Source: Vitreoscilla massiliensis
GTDB lineage: Bacteria; Pseudomonadota; Gammaproteobacteria; Burkholderiales; Neisseriaceae
Direction of reading: 5' to 3'
Assembly: GCF_001457815.1 (NCBI RefSeq)
Contig: NZ_LN898220.1
Location: forward strand, 310,001-374,000
Length of the DNA: 64,000 nt
The notes beneath the pieces are model-generated. The model was not told the origin of the DNA. It saw only the letters and a program-made list of their open reading frames with translations, and did no database searches. Position 1 is the stretch's first letter; the number at the start of each line of letters is the position of its first letter. The position numbers and the translations under genes were made by a program. Positions 24,195-32,235 of the stretch are shown here, piece by piece.

Positions 24195-26501
24195 ATGGCA
24201 GATGCAGAATTAACCGCCCGACTTGGCTTAGATTTGAGCCAGTTCAATCAAGGCATGAAACAGGCCGAGCAAGCGACCAAACAAATCACCAACAGCCTTA
24301 ACGCCCTTGAGCGTGAAGCAGTAGAAGTGCAAAAATCTTTCAACAGCAACCAACAGGCGGCTGAGGCATTGAAGCGTGTGGATGCTGACCTTGCCAATGC
24401 AGTGAAAGACATTGACGCGGCAATGAGCCAAGCAAAACAGGCAGCGCAGCAATTCACCCCTGCCTTGAATCAAGTGGCAGCAGAAAGCAAGGCAGCCGAT
24501 AACGCAGCGTATGAGTTAGGCGTGTCGATTGGTACGCGCATGAACATGGCGTTTAAAGTTGGTGCTGCAGCAATCGCTGGTGTTGGTACCGCATTGGCAA
24601 CGGTGGGCGTGGGCTTCTACAAATTCAACAAAGAGGCGCAAGAGGCCACAGAAACACTCAACGCAGCGCAACGCCTGAATGTAAACACCGATGACTTACA
24701 GGCCGCTCAGTATGCGGTACAGCGCCTAGGATTGCCTGCTGACACGCTTAAAGAAGCCTTACAAGACATCAACGACAAGATGGGCGATTTATCGGCAAAT
24801 GATGGCGGTGAGTTAAAAGACTTTTTCAAGCGCATGAATTTGGATGTGGCCGAGTTTATCGGCAAAAGCCCATTGGATATATTGCGGGCACTGAATCAAG
24901 AAGCACAAAATCTTTCGACCACTGAGCGCACACAGCTATTTGAATCGATGGGCAATGACCTATCCAAGCTTGAGCCACTGCTTGCCGCCAATGGAGCGCA
25001 GTTTGACAGCTTAATGCAACAGGCCATTGATTTTGGGCATGTAGCCAGCAATGCCAACTTAGTAGCACTGGACAGCTTCAACCAAACACTCAAAGACATA
25101 CAGGACAAGTTTTGGGGCATGAATGAGATGGTGTATGCCAACCTTGCCGAGCCGATGAAAGAAGCCATTACCTACGTTGATGAGTGGATAGAATCATTAG
25201 GCGGCGGCGAAGTGGTGGCAATGCAAATCTCAGACGCGATCGTGAATGGTTTGATTATGGCGGTAGAGGCTGGCGGATGGTTGGCCAAGCGATTCAATGA
25301 GGTGGCAGGAATTACAGAGGCCATCGTGGGCGGCCTTGCTTTGGTGGCGCGTGGTGCTATGGAAGTGGCAGAGTTAATGTCACACATGCCCGCCATGAAA
25401 ATCATGGATAAAATTTTTGATACTGATGCTACTAAATCCATTCAATTGATGCAAAGTAAGTTAGACGAAATTATCGGCCAAGCGCGTGATTACCGCACCA
25501 TCATGGAAGATGTGGCCAATAAGAACACTGGCATTGACCAATGGACAGATGGGCTTAATAGCCGCATTGGTGCTGGCAAACAAGCAATGCACGATACCTT
25601 TCAGGCACAGGTTGATATTGGCAACAGAGGCGAACTGCCAAAAGAAGTTGAGCGACTTACCAAGGTGTTACAGGATGCTCAGGCTGAGCAGCAGCGATTA
25701 AAAAATGATGATAACAAAACCACTGAGCAAATGACCGAAGCAACAAAGGCTGTAGCAGAGGCGACCAAAGCGCTAGCAGAGGCACAGGAGAAGTTATCCA
25801 ATGCAAGAAGTACGCTAGATGGTGGGCGGCAATATGGCACTAATACAGGCGCAGTATCGCGCAACCTATTCCGCAGCAACCAAGAGGCCGATGCAAGCAA
25901 GGAATATGGCAAGGAGCTGGACAAGCAACACAAAGAATTGCTTAAGCAGCAAAAGGAAGCGCTTGCATGGCAGTCTAGACTGAATATGAACGATGCCCGA
26001 GAACGTGACCGCATCAACATGGAAGATGCCAAGGCTGTAGACAAGGCAAACAAAGAGGCCGAGAGAATCGCCAAACTTTCCGCAAAAGACCAATTTGCAG
26101 CAAGCAAAAGTATGTCGGATGCGGTGGGCAGTTTTGGGAAATATGTTACTGATGCCAGCCAACAAGCAATTAAATCTGCAAGCCTTGAAATCAAAAACCC
26201 TCAAATGGCATTTGTCAGAGGCGGCAGTAATCATGTAGACCAAGACCCAACAGGTCAAAAATACCTAAGGCAAGCTTACCCTGAGTATTATCAACCCGCC
26301 CGTATCCCTGCGGCTGGCAGCACCCAAAACCAATTTGATACAAGCAAAATGCAAACTCTTGGTGTGGTTTACTTCACTAGCCAGGATGGTAAGGTGAAAG
26401 CAGAAGCCCTTATGACACCTGAAAACTATAAACTCATCTCACAAATAGCATTACAAGCTGTAGGTGGAATGGCTAGGGATGGTCAGCTTATGAACTCTTG
26501 A
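24195..26501 (+). CDS. Phage tail tape-measure protein
   Basis: 768 residues. Extended N-terminal coiled coil (about residues 10-100: LGLDLSQFNQGMKQAEQATK), hydrophobic Gly/Ala-rich segment (MAFKVGAAAIAGVGTALATVGV, about residues 115-140), a second hydrophobic stretch near 350-400, and a long Gln/Lys/Glu coiled coil (about 480-640). These are typical tape-measure features, setting tail length and passing DNA and protein into the cell. AGGAG precedes the ATG. No tail tube, tip or baseplate genes follow, so the gene is an orphan in this element. One uptake word lies at 24696. Confidence 0.8.
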   Translation: MADAELTARLGLDLSQFNQGMKQAEQATKQITNSLNALEREAVEVQKSFNSNQQAAEALKRVDADLANAVKDIDAAMSQAKQAAQQFTPALNQVAAESKAADNAAYELGVSIGTRMNMAFKVGAAAIAGVGTALATVGVGFYKFNKEAQEATETLNAAQRLNVNTDDLQAAQYAVQRLGLPADTLKEALQDINDKMGDLSANDGGELKDFFKRMNLDVAEFIGKSPLDILRALNQEAQNLSTTERTQLFESMGNDLSKLEPLLAANGAQFDSLMQQAIDFGHVASNANLVALDSFNQTLKDIQDKFWGMNEMVYANLAEPMKEAITYVDEWIESLGGGEVVAMQISDAIVNGLIMAVEAGGWLAKRFNEVAGITEAIVGGLALVARGAMEVAELMSHMPAMKIMDKIFDTDATKSIQLMQSKLDEIIGQARDYRTIMEDVANKNTGIDQWTDGLNSRIGAGKQAMHDTFQAQVDIGNRGELPKEVERLTKVLQDAQAEQQRLKNDDNKTTEQMTEATKAVAEATKALAEAQEKLSNARSTLDGGRQYGTNTGAVSRNLFRSNQEADASKEYGKELDKQHKELLKQQKEALAWQSRLNMNDARERDRINMEDAKAVDKANKEAERIAKLSAKDQFAASKSMSDAVGSFGKYVTDASQQAIKSASLEIKNPQMAFVRGGSNHVDQDPTGQKYLRQAYPEYYQPARIPAAGSTQNQFDTSKMQTLGVVYFTSQDGKVKAEALMTPENYKLISQIALQAVGGMARDGQLMNS

Positions 26502-26533
26502 TATAATGCCGTCATTCTCAAAGGGGTGACGGT

Positions 26534-27004
26534 ATGAACAAATTCAGTGCGTTATTGTTGTGTGGCTTATTGGCGGCTTGTGGCGGTGGTGTTGATTCGA
26601 GCAAAGAACCTGAAAAAGCAAACGAATCTAAGCCTGATATGAGCCAAAGAGAAACTGTTTTCTTATCTGCTGATACCATTTTTGATGAATCACTGGATAA
26701 TCAATTTGCTGTTGCAGAAAAATTCAAAGATAAAAATGTGAAAACCGCGTTCATGCTCGATGGATTGAGTGAGCTGCCAAATGGAAAGCCCCGACTAACT
26801 GCTAAGTACACTGATACCAAAGCTGCGGGCGTTCAAAGCGGCAATTATCCGCGCATGTATGCCATCATGAACTCAAGTGATGGATTAGCAGCCCTCAAGG
26901 TTGGCGAGTTTGTAAAAGTGATTTGCGAGAATATGGATAATAGCGGCGTAAGCAGTAAATATGTTCTCATGTTCAATAATTGCAATATTGCACCTGATGC
27001 TTAG
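26534..27004 (+). CDS. Lipoprotein, possible OB-fold (tRNA_anti-like) domain
   Basis: 156 residues. Lipoprotein signal LLCGLLAAC (Cys at about residue 17) followed by a Gly/Ser/Glu-rich linker. The C-terminal 110 residues have alternating strands with two cysteines (VKVICENMDN and LMFNNCNI), resembling the OB-fold-like lipoproteins found in phages and genomic islands. AAGGGG lies before the ATG and its own terminator follows at 27084. As the last gene before attR it looks like a cargo (moron) gene, possibly acting at the envelope, for example in superinfection exclusion. This role is inference. Confidence 0.6.
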   Translation: MNKFSALLLCGLLAACGGGVDSSKEPEKANESKPDMSQRETVFLSADTIFDESLDNQFAVAEKFKDKNVKTAFMLDGLSELPNGKPRLTAKYTDTKAAGVQSGNYPRMYAIMNSSDGLAALKVGEFVKVICENMDNSGVSSKYVLMFNNCNIAPDA

Positions 27005-27083
27005 CAATTGACCAATTAACCAAACTGCCCTATTCTGCCTTTAGCGATAGCGACACCACCTAGTCGCTGAAAATGATACAAAA

Positions 27084-27107
27084 GCCTCCGATTTTGGGGG
27101 CATTTTT
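27084..27107 (+). terminator. Terminator after the cargo lipoprotein gene
   Basis: GCCTCC/GGGGGC stem (one G-T pair) with a 6-nt loop and TTTTT. Confidence 0.75.
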
Positions 27108-27108
27108 G

Positions 27109-27146
27109 TTTTATGGGTTACAGGTTGGGTTACTTTTCAGTAACAC
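27109..27146. promoter_or_regulatory. Putative integrase arm-binding sites, right end
   Basis: TTTTATGGGTTAC (27109-27121), identical to 12194-12206, then GGGTTAC at 27127 and a GTAACAC variant near 27140. Confidence 0.5.
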
Positions 27147-27195
27147 ATAAAAATATATCAATAAAATCAATTAGTTTAATTGCAATATCGAGTTA

Positions 27196-27209
27196 CTTCC
27201 TCTCCGCCA
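27196..27209. repeat. attR core (14-bp direct repeat)
   Basis: CTTCCTCTCCGCCA, identical to the 3' end of tRNA-Ser at 12050-12063; it marks the right boundary of the element. Confidence 0.9.
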
Positions 27210-27222
27210 CAGACGCTTATAC

Positions 27223-27247
27223 ACCACTGCTTAGCCAGTGGTTTTTT
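27223..27247 (+). terminator. Probable original tRNA-Ser terminator, displaced by integration
   Basis: ACCACTG/CAGTGGT stem with a 6-nt loop and six Ts, 14 bp right of attR. In an empty site it would lie directly behind tRNA-Ser. Confidence 0.75.
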
Positions 27248-27570
27248 ATTGCCTGTTTTTTTCACCACACCAGTGGCATATTTTTTCTCAGCAAGCCTTT
27301 GAATTGCTGTTGGGTTTTAATATGACATATTCCGCATGGCATCGCTATTCTAAAATATGCATTTTAAATGAACGCTGTGACACTGTGGCAGCGCTGACAC
27401 GGCAACCGTGTTTAAGCGCATTGTTGCGCCACTTTTACAGCCTGCCATAACTCAATTTTACACAGCCATTTTGTGCAAAATCGCCCAACTTTCCGTAACA
27501 CTGTGTCACAACTGCGCCGCCATCATCATGACCATCACCCGTTGCGGCATGAAATTCATCGCGGCCCACG

Positions 27571-27602
27571 AAAAAACACACCTCGATTCAAGGTGTGTTT
27601 TT
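27571..27602. terminator. Strong bidirectional terminator
   Basis: AAAAAACACACCT and AGGTGTGTTTTT form a 12-bp stem with a 7-nt loop. It can stop the reverse-strand DUF883-like gene ending at 27703. Confidence 0.8.
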
Positions 27603-27702
27603 AATGAAACGCGGCAGATACACGCCATATCGCGTGACGCTGCTGCCAACATAATGTGCCTATCTACAATCACTGCTCGTCTAACTACACTGAGCCTTGC
27701 GC

Positions 27703-28029
27703 TTATTTGCGCACACTTTTATACGCCAATACGCCCAATAATACGGTGGCGGCTGCGACGATGCCGGTGGTGGTCGCGGGGTTTTCTTTGGCATAAGTGC
27801 GCGTGTGCTCTACTGCCGCGCGGGCTTTGTGTTTGGCTTCGCGCTCGTATTGCTCCAATTTGCTTTTGGCGCTGCTCAAGCGCTCTTTCATTTTCGCCTT
27901 GGCTTCATGCGCATGTTCGTGACTGTCTTCTTTCACATTGTCATACAAGTCTTCTGCGTCTTGCAGCAAGGCTTTGATGTCGGCGATGGTGTCGTCTTTG
28001 AGGGTGTTCAATTCAGCGCGATCGGTCAT
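27703..28029 (-). CDS. DUF883/YqjD-ElaB-like membrane-anchored protein
   Basis: 108 residues. A long amphipathic, charged helix (about residues 10-80, with EDSHEHAHEAKAKMKERL) is followed by the family signature YAKENPATTTGIVAAATVLLGVLAY, one C-terminal membrane helix, and a KSVRK end. Proteins of this family are inner-membrane anchored and in E. coli some bind ribosomes in stationary phase. The ATG at 28029 has AAAGGAAAA upstream; the frame is open to 28110 but without a site. Confidence 0.85.
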   Translation of the reverse strand: MTDRAELNTLKDDTIADIKALLQDAEDLYDNVKEDSHEHAHEAKAKMKERLSSAKSKLEQYEREAKHKARAAVEHTRTYAKENPATTTGIVAAATVLLGVLAYKSVRK

Positions 28030-28316
28030 GATTTTTCCTTTTAAGATGTGGGTGTAACATAGCCAACTTGACTGTGACAATAGCATTTGTGTTCCGCAAT
28101 GCGCTGCCATTTACCAAAGTTTAACCTGTTTTAGCAGCCGTTTGCGCCGGTCTACACTGCGCAGATTCTGATTAATGATTGCTCAAACACATGCTGGCAG
28201 ACACTTGTTTTGCAAACGCAATTTCAATCCCCATCCTCAGTATCTCCCCAACCTACCTGAACACCACTCTAATAAAAACCTGAACCTATTGTCTACAGGC
28301 CGCTCTAAGCGCCGCT

Positions 28317-29039
28317 ATGAAGAACACCGTCTTGATCTTGCCCGGTTTTGGTCTGGGCACTTACCCTGTATTGGCTTTACAGGCCGCATTAAATGACTTG
28401 GCCTATTCCACTTGCATGTTGCCACTGCCTGAGCATGCCGATTTGGATGCTTATGTCAGCTCAATCTGCCAGCAATATGCGCTGTGCAGCGACAGTGTTG
28501 TGATCGGTTGGTCGCTCGGTGGGCAAATCGCCACCATGCTGGCCGCACATGCCCAATGCCGCTTGGTCACGCTGGCTTCCAATCCGTGCTTTTGTGCCGA
28601 TGACACATGGTCTTATGGCATGGCAGCAGATGTGTTTGCGCGCTTTTGCGAACAGCAGCAACAGCAGCCACGGCAAAACTTGCAGCAATTTGCCGCTTTG
28701 GCAGGTTTACATGATGCCCATCCAGACAGCCGCCAACACCTCAAACGCCTCAAAGCCCAGCTCACCCTCGATGACAAAACCATCAATGCCACGCATTTAC
28801 GGCATTTACACTGGCTACAAACGCTGGACACGCGCGCGCTGCTGAGCACTTTGTCTGTGCCGCAATTGCATGTTTTTGGCGCCAACGATGCCTTGATACC
28901 GGAGAGCATGCCCGCGCAACTGCACTTAAGCGCGCAAGCACAACACCATGTTGTCGCCGGCGCCAGCCATTTGCTGCCACTGACTCACAGCCACACCTGT
29001 GCCCAAGTGATAGATGCTTGGCTCAATTCCCTCTCTTAA
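28317..29039 (+). CDS. bioH: BioH-like pimeloyl-ACP methyl ester carboxylesterase
   Basis: A 240-residue alpha/beta hydrolase. The nucleophile elbow is GWSLGG (Ser near residue 66), with an acid in FGANDALIP and His in GASHLLPL, matching the BioH triad. BioH removes the methyl ester from pimeloyl-ACP to close BioC-dependent pimelate synthesis. It leads the biotin cluster and overlaps its open frame with bioA. Uptake words lie just before the gene (variant CTACAGGCCGC) and inside it at 28378. Assignment as BioH relies on motif and on operon neighbours. Confidence 0.82.
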   Translation: MKNTVLILPGFGLGTYPVLALQAALNDLAYSTCMLPLPEHADLDAYVSSICQQYALCSDSVVIGWSLGGQIATMLAAHAQCRLVTLASNPCFCADDTWSYGMAADVFARFCEQQQQQPRQNLQQFAALAGLHDAHPDSRQHLKRLKAQLTLDDKTINATHLRHLHWLQTLDTRALLSTLSVPQLHVFGANDALIPESMPAQLHLSAQAQHHVVAGASHLLPLTHSHTCAQVIDAWLNSLS

Positions 29040-29050
29040 GAAAGCGACCC

Positions 29051-30322
29051 ATGTACAGCGATGATTTCGACCGCGACCACTTGTGGCACCCATATACCTC
29101 CGTCACCCAACCGCTCCCCACTTTCCAAGTCAAGCGCGCCGAAGGCGTGCACATAGAATTGCTTAGTGGCGAGCGTTTGGTTGATGGCATGTCCTCATGG
29201 TGGTGCGCGCTGCACGGCTATAACCATCCGCGTTTGAATGCGGCCGTGAGCGCACAATTGCAAGACATGGCCCACATCATGTTCGGCGGCCTAACTCATG
29301 CCCCGGCCATAGAGCTGGGCAAGTTATTGCTGCAAATGGCGCCGCCATCTATGGACAAAATTTTTTATGCCGACTCCGGCTCAGTAGCGGTAGAAGTTGC
29401 GCTGAAAATGGCGATTCAATACCAACACAGTTTAAAGCGGCCTGTAAAAACCAATATCGCCACCGTGCGCAGCGGTTACCACGGTGACACGTGGAATGCG
29501 ATGTCGGTGTGCGACCCTGTAACCGGCATGCACCATATTTTTGGCAGCAGCCTGCCACAGCGCTGGTTTGTGCCGGCGCCACGCAGCCGTTTTGATGGCG
29601 ACTGGGACGAGGCCGACATCTCACCAGTGCGCGAACTGTTTGCCGCTCAGCATGACAACATCGCCGCCTTTATCATCGAACCCATCGTCCAAGGTGCGGG
29701 CGGCATGTTTTTCTACCATCCGCAATACCTGCGTGAACTGCGTACCTTGTGCGACGAATACGGCATCTTGCTGATTTTCGATGAAATCGCCACCGGCTTT
29801 GGCCGCACCGGCAAATTATTCGCATGGGAACACGCTGGCGTAGAACCCGACATCATGTGCATAGGCAAGGCGCTCACCGGCGGCTACATGACTTTGTCGG
29901 CCGTGCTCACCACCGCCCACGTTGCCGCCACCATAGGCGCAGGTGAAGCCGGCGTGTTCATGCATGGCCCTACATTTATGGCCAATCCACTCGCCTGCGC
30001 GGTCGCGCGCGCTTCATGTGAATTGCTGTTGGAGCAAGATTGGCAAGCGTGCATCGCCCGCATCCAAACCCAATTACAAGGTTTACAGGCCGCATCGACA
30101 TGGTCGCACGTGGCCGATGTGCGCGTGCTCGGTGCCATCGGTGTGATCGAGCTCAAACAGCCTGTCGACATGCAGCGCTTACAAGCGCAAATCGTGGCCC
30201 ACGGCATTTGGCTCAGGCCGTTTGGGCGCTTGGTGTATCTGATGCCGCCGTATGTGATCTCCGAGTCGGAATTGGATTTCTTAATCCAGCAAACGCTGGC
30301 CATTGTCAAAAACTGTGAGTAA
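29051..30322 (+). CDS. bioA: Adenosylmethionine-8-amino-7-oxononanoate aminotransferase
   Basis: A 423-residue PLP enzyme converting KAPA to DAPA with S-adenosylmethionine as amino donor (biotin pathway). Signatures: HLWHPYTSVTQPLPTFQV at the N-terminus, DGMSSWWCALHGYNHP, FDEIATGFGRTGKLFAWEH, and the PLP lysine in CIGKALTGGYMTLSAVLTT. The start at 29051 matches the family; the frame is open back to 29018, inside bioH. It is separated from bioH by 11 bp and from bioF by 3 bp. Two uptake words (29436, 30079) lie inside the coding sequence. Confidence 0.95.
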   Translation: MYSDDFDRDHLWHPYTSVTQPLPTFQVKRAEGVHIELLSGERLVDGMSSWWCALHGYNHPRLNAAVSAQLQDMAHIMFGGLTHAPAIELGKLLLQMAPPSMDKIFYADSGSVAVEVALKMAIQYQHSLKRPVKTNIATVRSGYHGDTWNAMSVCDPVTGMHHIFGSSLPQRWFVPAPRSRFDGDWDEADISPVRELFAAQHDNIAAFIIEPIVQGAGGMFFYHPQYLRELRTLCDEYGILLIFDEIATGFGRTGKLFAWEHAGVEPDIMCIGKALTGGYMTLSAVLTTAHVAATIGAGEAGVFMHGPTFMANPLACAVARASCELLLEQDWQACIARIQTQLQGLQAASTWSHVADVRVLGAIGVIELKQPVDMQRLQAQIVAHGIWLRPFGRLVYLMPPYVISESELDFLIQQTLAIVKNCE

Positions 30323-30325
30323 GCC

Positions 30326-31480
30326 ATGACTGTTTGGAATGATTTTTTGAGCGCGCGCATGGCCGATAAAATCGCCGCCGACAATGAGCGCGTGCTCACG
30401 CCGATGGCCCGTGACGGTCTCTATGCTGAAGTGGCTGGACAGCGCTTGCTGAATTTGGCCGGCAACGATTATCTGGCCTTGGGCGCGCGCCGCGATTGGC
30501 AACACGATTTTGCTCAACATATTGCGGCACCAGAAGCGTATTGGTCATCGAGCTCATCGCAATTGCTCACCGGCCACTCGCCCAGCCACCAACAAGTCGA
30601 GCAGACTTTGGCGCGTTTGTTTGGGCGCGAAGCCGCGCTGACATTTGCCAGCGGCTACCAAATGAATTTTGGCCTGCTGAACGCCTTGGCCGACAACCAT
30701 ACTTTGATACTGGCAGACAAGCTGGTGCACGCCAGCATGGTCGATGGCTTGCTCATAGGCAGCGCCAAATTCCTGCGCTACCGCCACAACGACATGGCGC
30801 ACCTGCATGCATTGCTCAGCCAACACCACAGTGCATATGAGCGCATCCTCATCGTCACCGAATCCATCTTCAGCATGGATGGCGATGTCGCCGATTTGCG
30901 CCAATTGGTGGCGTACAAACGCGAATTTGCCAACGTCGCCTTGTATGTGGACGAAGCACATGCCATCGGTGTGCGCGGCGCTACTGGCTTGGGCTGTGCC
31001 GAAGAACAAGACTGCCTCGCCGACATTGATTTTCTGGTTGGCACGTTTGGCAAAGCGCTGCACTCGGTCGGCGGCTATGTGGTGTGCAGCGACTTAACGC
31101 GCCAATATTTGATTAACCACATGCGCCCGTTGATTTTCAGTACCGGCTTACCGCCCATCAACATGGCATGGACAGACTATGTGTTGCAGCGTTTGAAGGA
31201 TTTACAGGCCGCACGCACGCATTTACAGCACTTGAGCCAGCGCTTAATCGAGCACATCCATACCCACTTCGGCGACTGCGTATCGCAATCGCACATCGTG
31301 CCGGTATTGTGCGGCAGCAATGCCGCTGCCTTAGCGCGCGCGCGTGCCTTGCGCCAACACGGCATGTTGGTGATGGCGGTACGGCCACCGACTGTGCCGA
31401 AAAACCAAGCGCGTTTGCGCATCTCTCTCAATGCCGGTTTGAGCGTTGAGCAATTGCAACATCTGATGGCGTGTTTATGA
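30326..31480 (+). CDS. bioF: 8-amino-7-oxononanoate synthase
   Basis: 384 residues, an alpha-oxoamine synthase joining pimeloyl-ACP and alanine to give KAPA. Motifs: SSSSQLLTGHSPSHQQVE, TESIFSMDGDVADL, YVDEAHAIGVRG and the PLP lysine in LVGTFGKALHSVGGYV. The length is normal. The stop overlaps the bioC ATG (ATGA), so the two are translationally coupled. One uptake word is inside at 31199. Confidence 0.95.
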   Translation: MTVWNDFLSARMADKIAADNERVLTPMARDGLYAEVAGQRLLNLAGNDYLALGARRDWQHDFAQHIAAPEAYWSSSSSQLLTGHSPSHQQVEQTLARLFGREAALTFASGYQMNFGLLNALADNHTLILADKLVHASMVDGLLIGSAKFLRYRHNDMAHLHALLSQHHSAYERILIVTESIFSMDGDVADLRQLVAYKREFANVALYVDEAHAIGVRGATGLGCAEEQDCLADIDFLVGTFGKALHSVGGYVVCSDLTRQYLINHMRPLIFSTGLPPINMAWTDYVLQRLKDLQAARTHLQHLSQRLIEHIHTHFGDCVSQSHIVPVLCGSNAAALARARALRQHGMLVMAVRPPTVPKNQARLRISLNAGLSVEQLQHLMACL

Positions 31481-32235
31481 TAGTCAAACCCTTGGTGCAA
31501 CACCGTTTTAGCAAGGCTTTTGCCTCGTATGGCGAACATGCCAACTTACAAAAACACATGAGCCAAACGCTGTTTGAACATTGGCAAAGCTACGCCCCAC
31601 AAGTCAAACACGTATTGGAATTGGGCTGTGGCACGGGCAATTTGAGCCGCTTATTGGCCGGTTTGCCGACGCTGCAAACGCTGTATTTGAATGATTTGTG
31701 CGCTGCCGCCGCCAGCCTTGAGCACGAATTTACAGGCCGCATCCACAGTGAATTTCACGCCGGCGACATGGACAGCATCGCTTTTCCTACGCCTGTTGAT
31801 GCGGTGGTATCGAGTTCGGCCTTGCAATGGTCGCAAGACTTGCCAACATTACTCAATAAAATCAGCGCCAGCTTGCCACCGCGCGGCTGGCTGGTGTTTG
31901 CCAGCTTCGGCCCCAGCCATTACCAAGAAGTCAAAGCCTTAACCGGCATCGGTTTGCACTACCCCAGCTTGGATGCCATCAGCACCCATTTGCAGGCCGA
32001 GTTTGAACTGTTGTGGCGACATGAAGCGCCACATCTGTGCACCTTTGCCACACCGATGGCGGTGTTACAACACATGCGCCAAACCGGCGTATCCGGCATT
32101 TCCCAACAAGCGTGGACCAAGTCCAAACTGCAACAATTTTGTCAGCACTACGCGCAAGACTACGCCGCAGACGATGCGGGCGTGGTCTTGAGCCAACACC
32201 CGCTCTACCTCATCGCAAGGAAAAAACCATCATGA
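31477..32235 (+). CDS. bioC: Malonyl-ACP O-methyltransferase
   Basis: 252 residues, a class I SAM methyltransferase that methylates malonyl-ACP to disguise it for fatty acid elongation in pimelate synthesis. N-terminal VQHRFSKAFASYGEHANLQ and motif I VLELGCGTGNLSRLL are typical of BioC, as is VSSSALQWSQDLPTLL. The ATG at 31477 overlaps the bioF stop; a GTG at 31471 is less likely. It is coupled by ATGA to bioD. An uptake word lies at 31728. With bioH in the same operon, the BioC-BioH route is complete. Confidence 0.94.
   Translation: MIVKPLVQHRFSKAFASYGEHANLQKHMSQTLFEHWQSYAPQVKHVLELGCGTGNLSRLLAGLPTLQTLYLNDLCAAAASLEHEFTGRIHSEFHAGDMDSIAFPTPVDAVVSSSALQWSQDLPTLLNKISASLPPRGWLVFASFGPSHYQEVKALTGIGLHYPSLDAISTHLQAEFELLWRHEAPHLCTFATPMAVLQHMRQTGVSGISQQAWTKSKLQQFCQHYAQDYAADDAGVVLSQHPLYLIARKKPS

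Larger units (their letters stand above)
12064..27209. mobile_element. tRNA-Ser-integrated satellite-like element, about 15.1 kb
   Basis: Bounded by the 14-bp tRNA repeat. It carries an integrase next to attL, AlpA-like and AntA/KilAC regulators, coupled small genes, a split P4-type primase and DUF927 ATPase, an iteron/hairpin origin-like region, a tail chaperone-like gene, a tape measure, and a lipoprotein. No capsid, portal, terminase, lysis or conjugation genes are visible. Only two copies of the host uptake word occur, against over fifty in the rest of the window, and several parts are clearly more AT-rich. It is best read as a phage satellite or reduced prophage. Confidence 0.85.
27210..27702. 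other. Gene-free stretch right of attR
   Basis: About 490 bp with two terminators (27223 and 27571) and no credible gene. Open frames here lack start signals and read like noise. Confidence 0.6.

Noticed and set aside
27408..27977. 189-codon frame right of attR
   Set aside because: It crosses a strong terminator and lies antisense to the DUF883-like gene, and its translation is Cys/Arg/His-rich noise.
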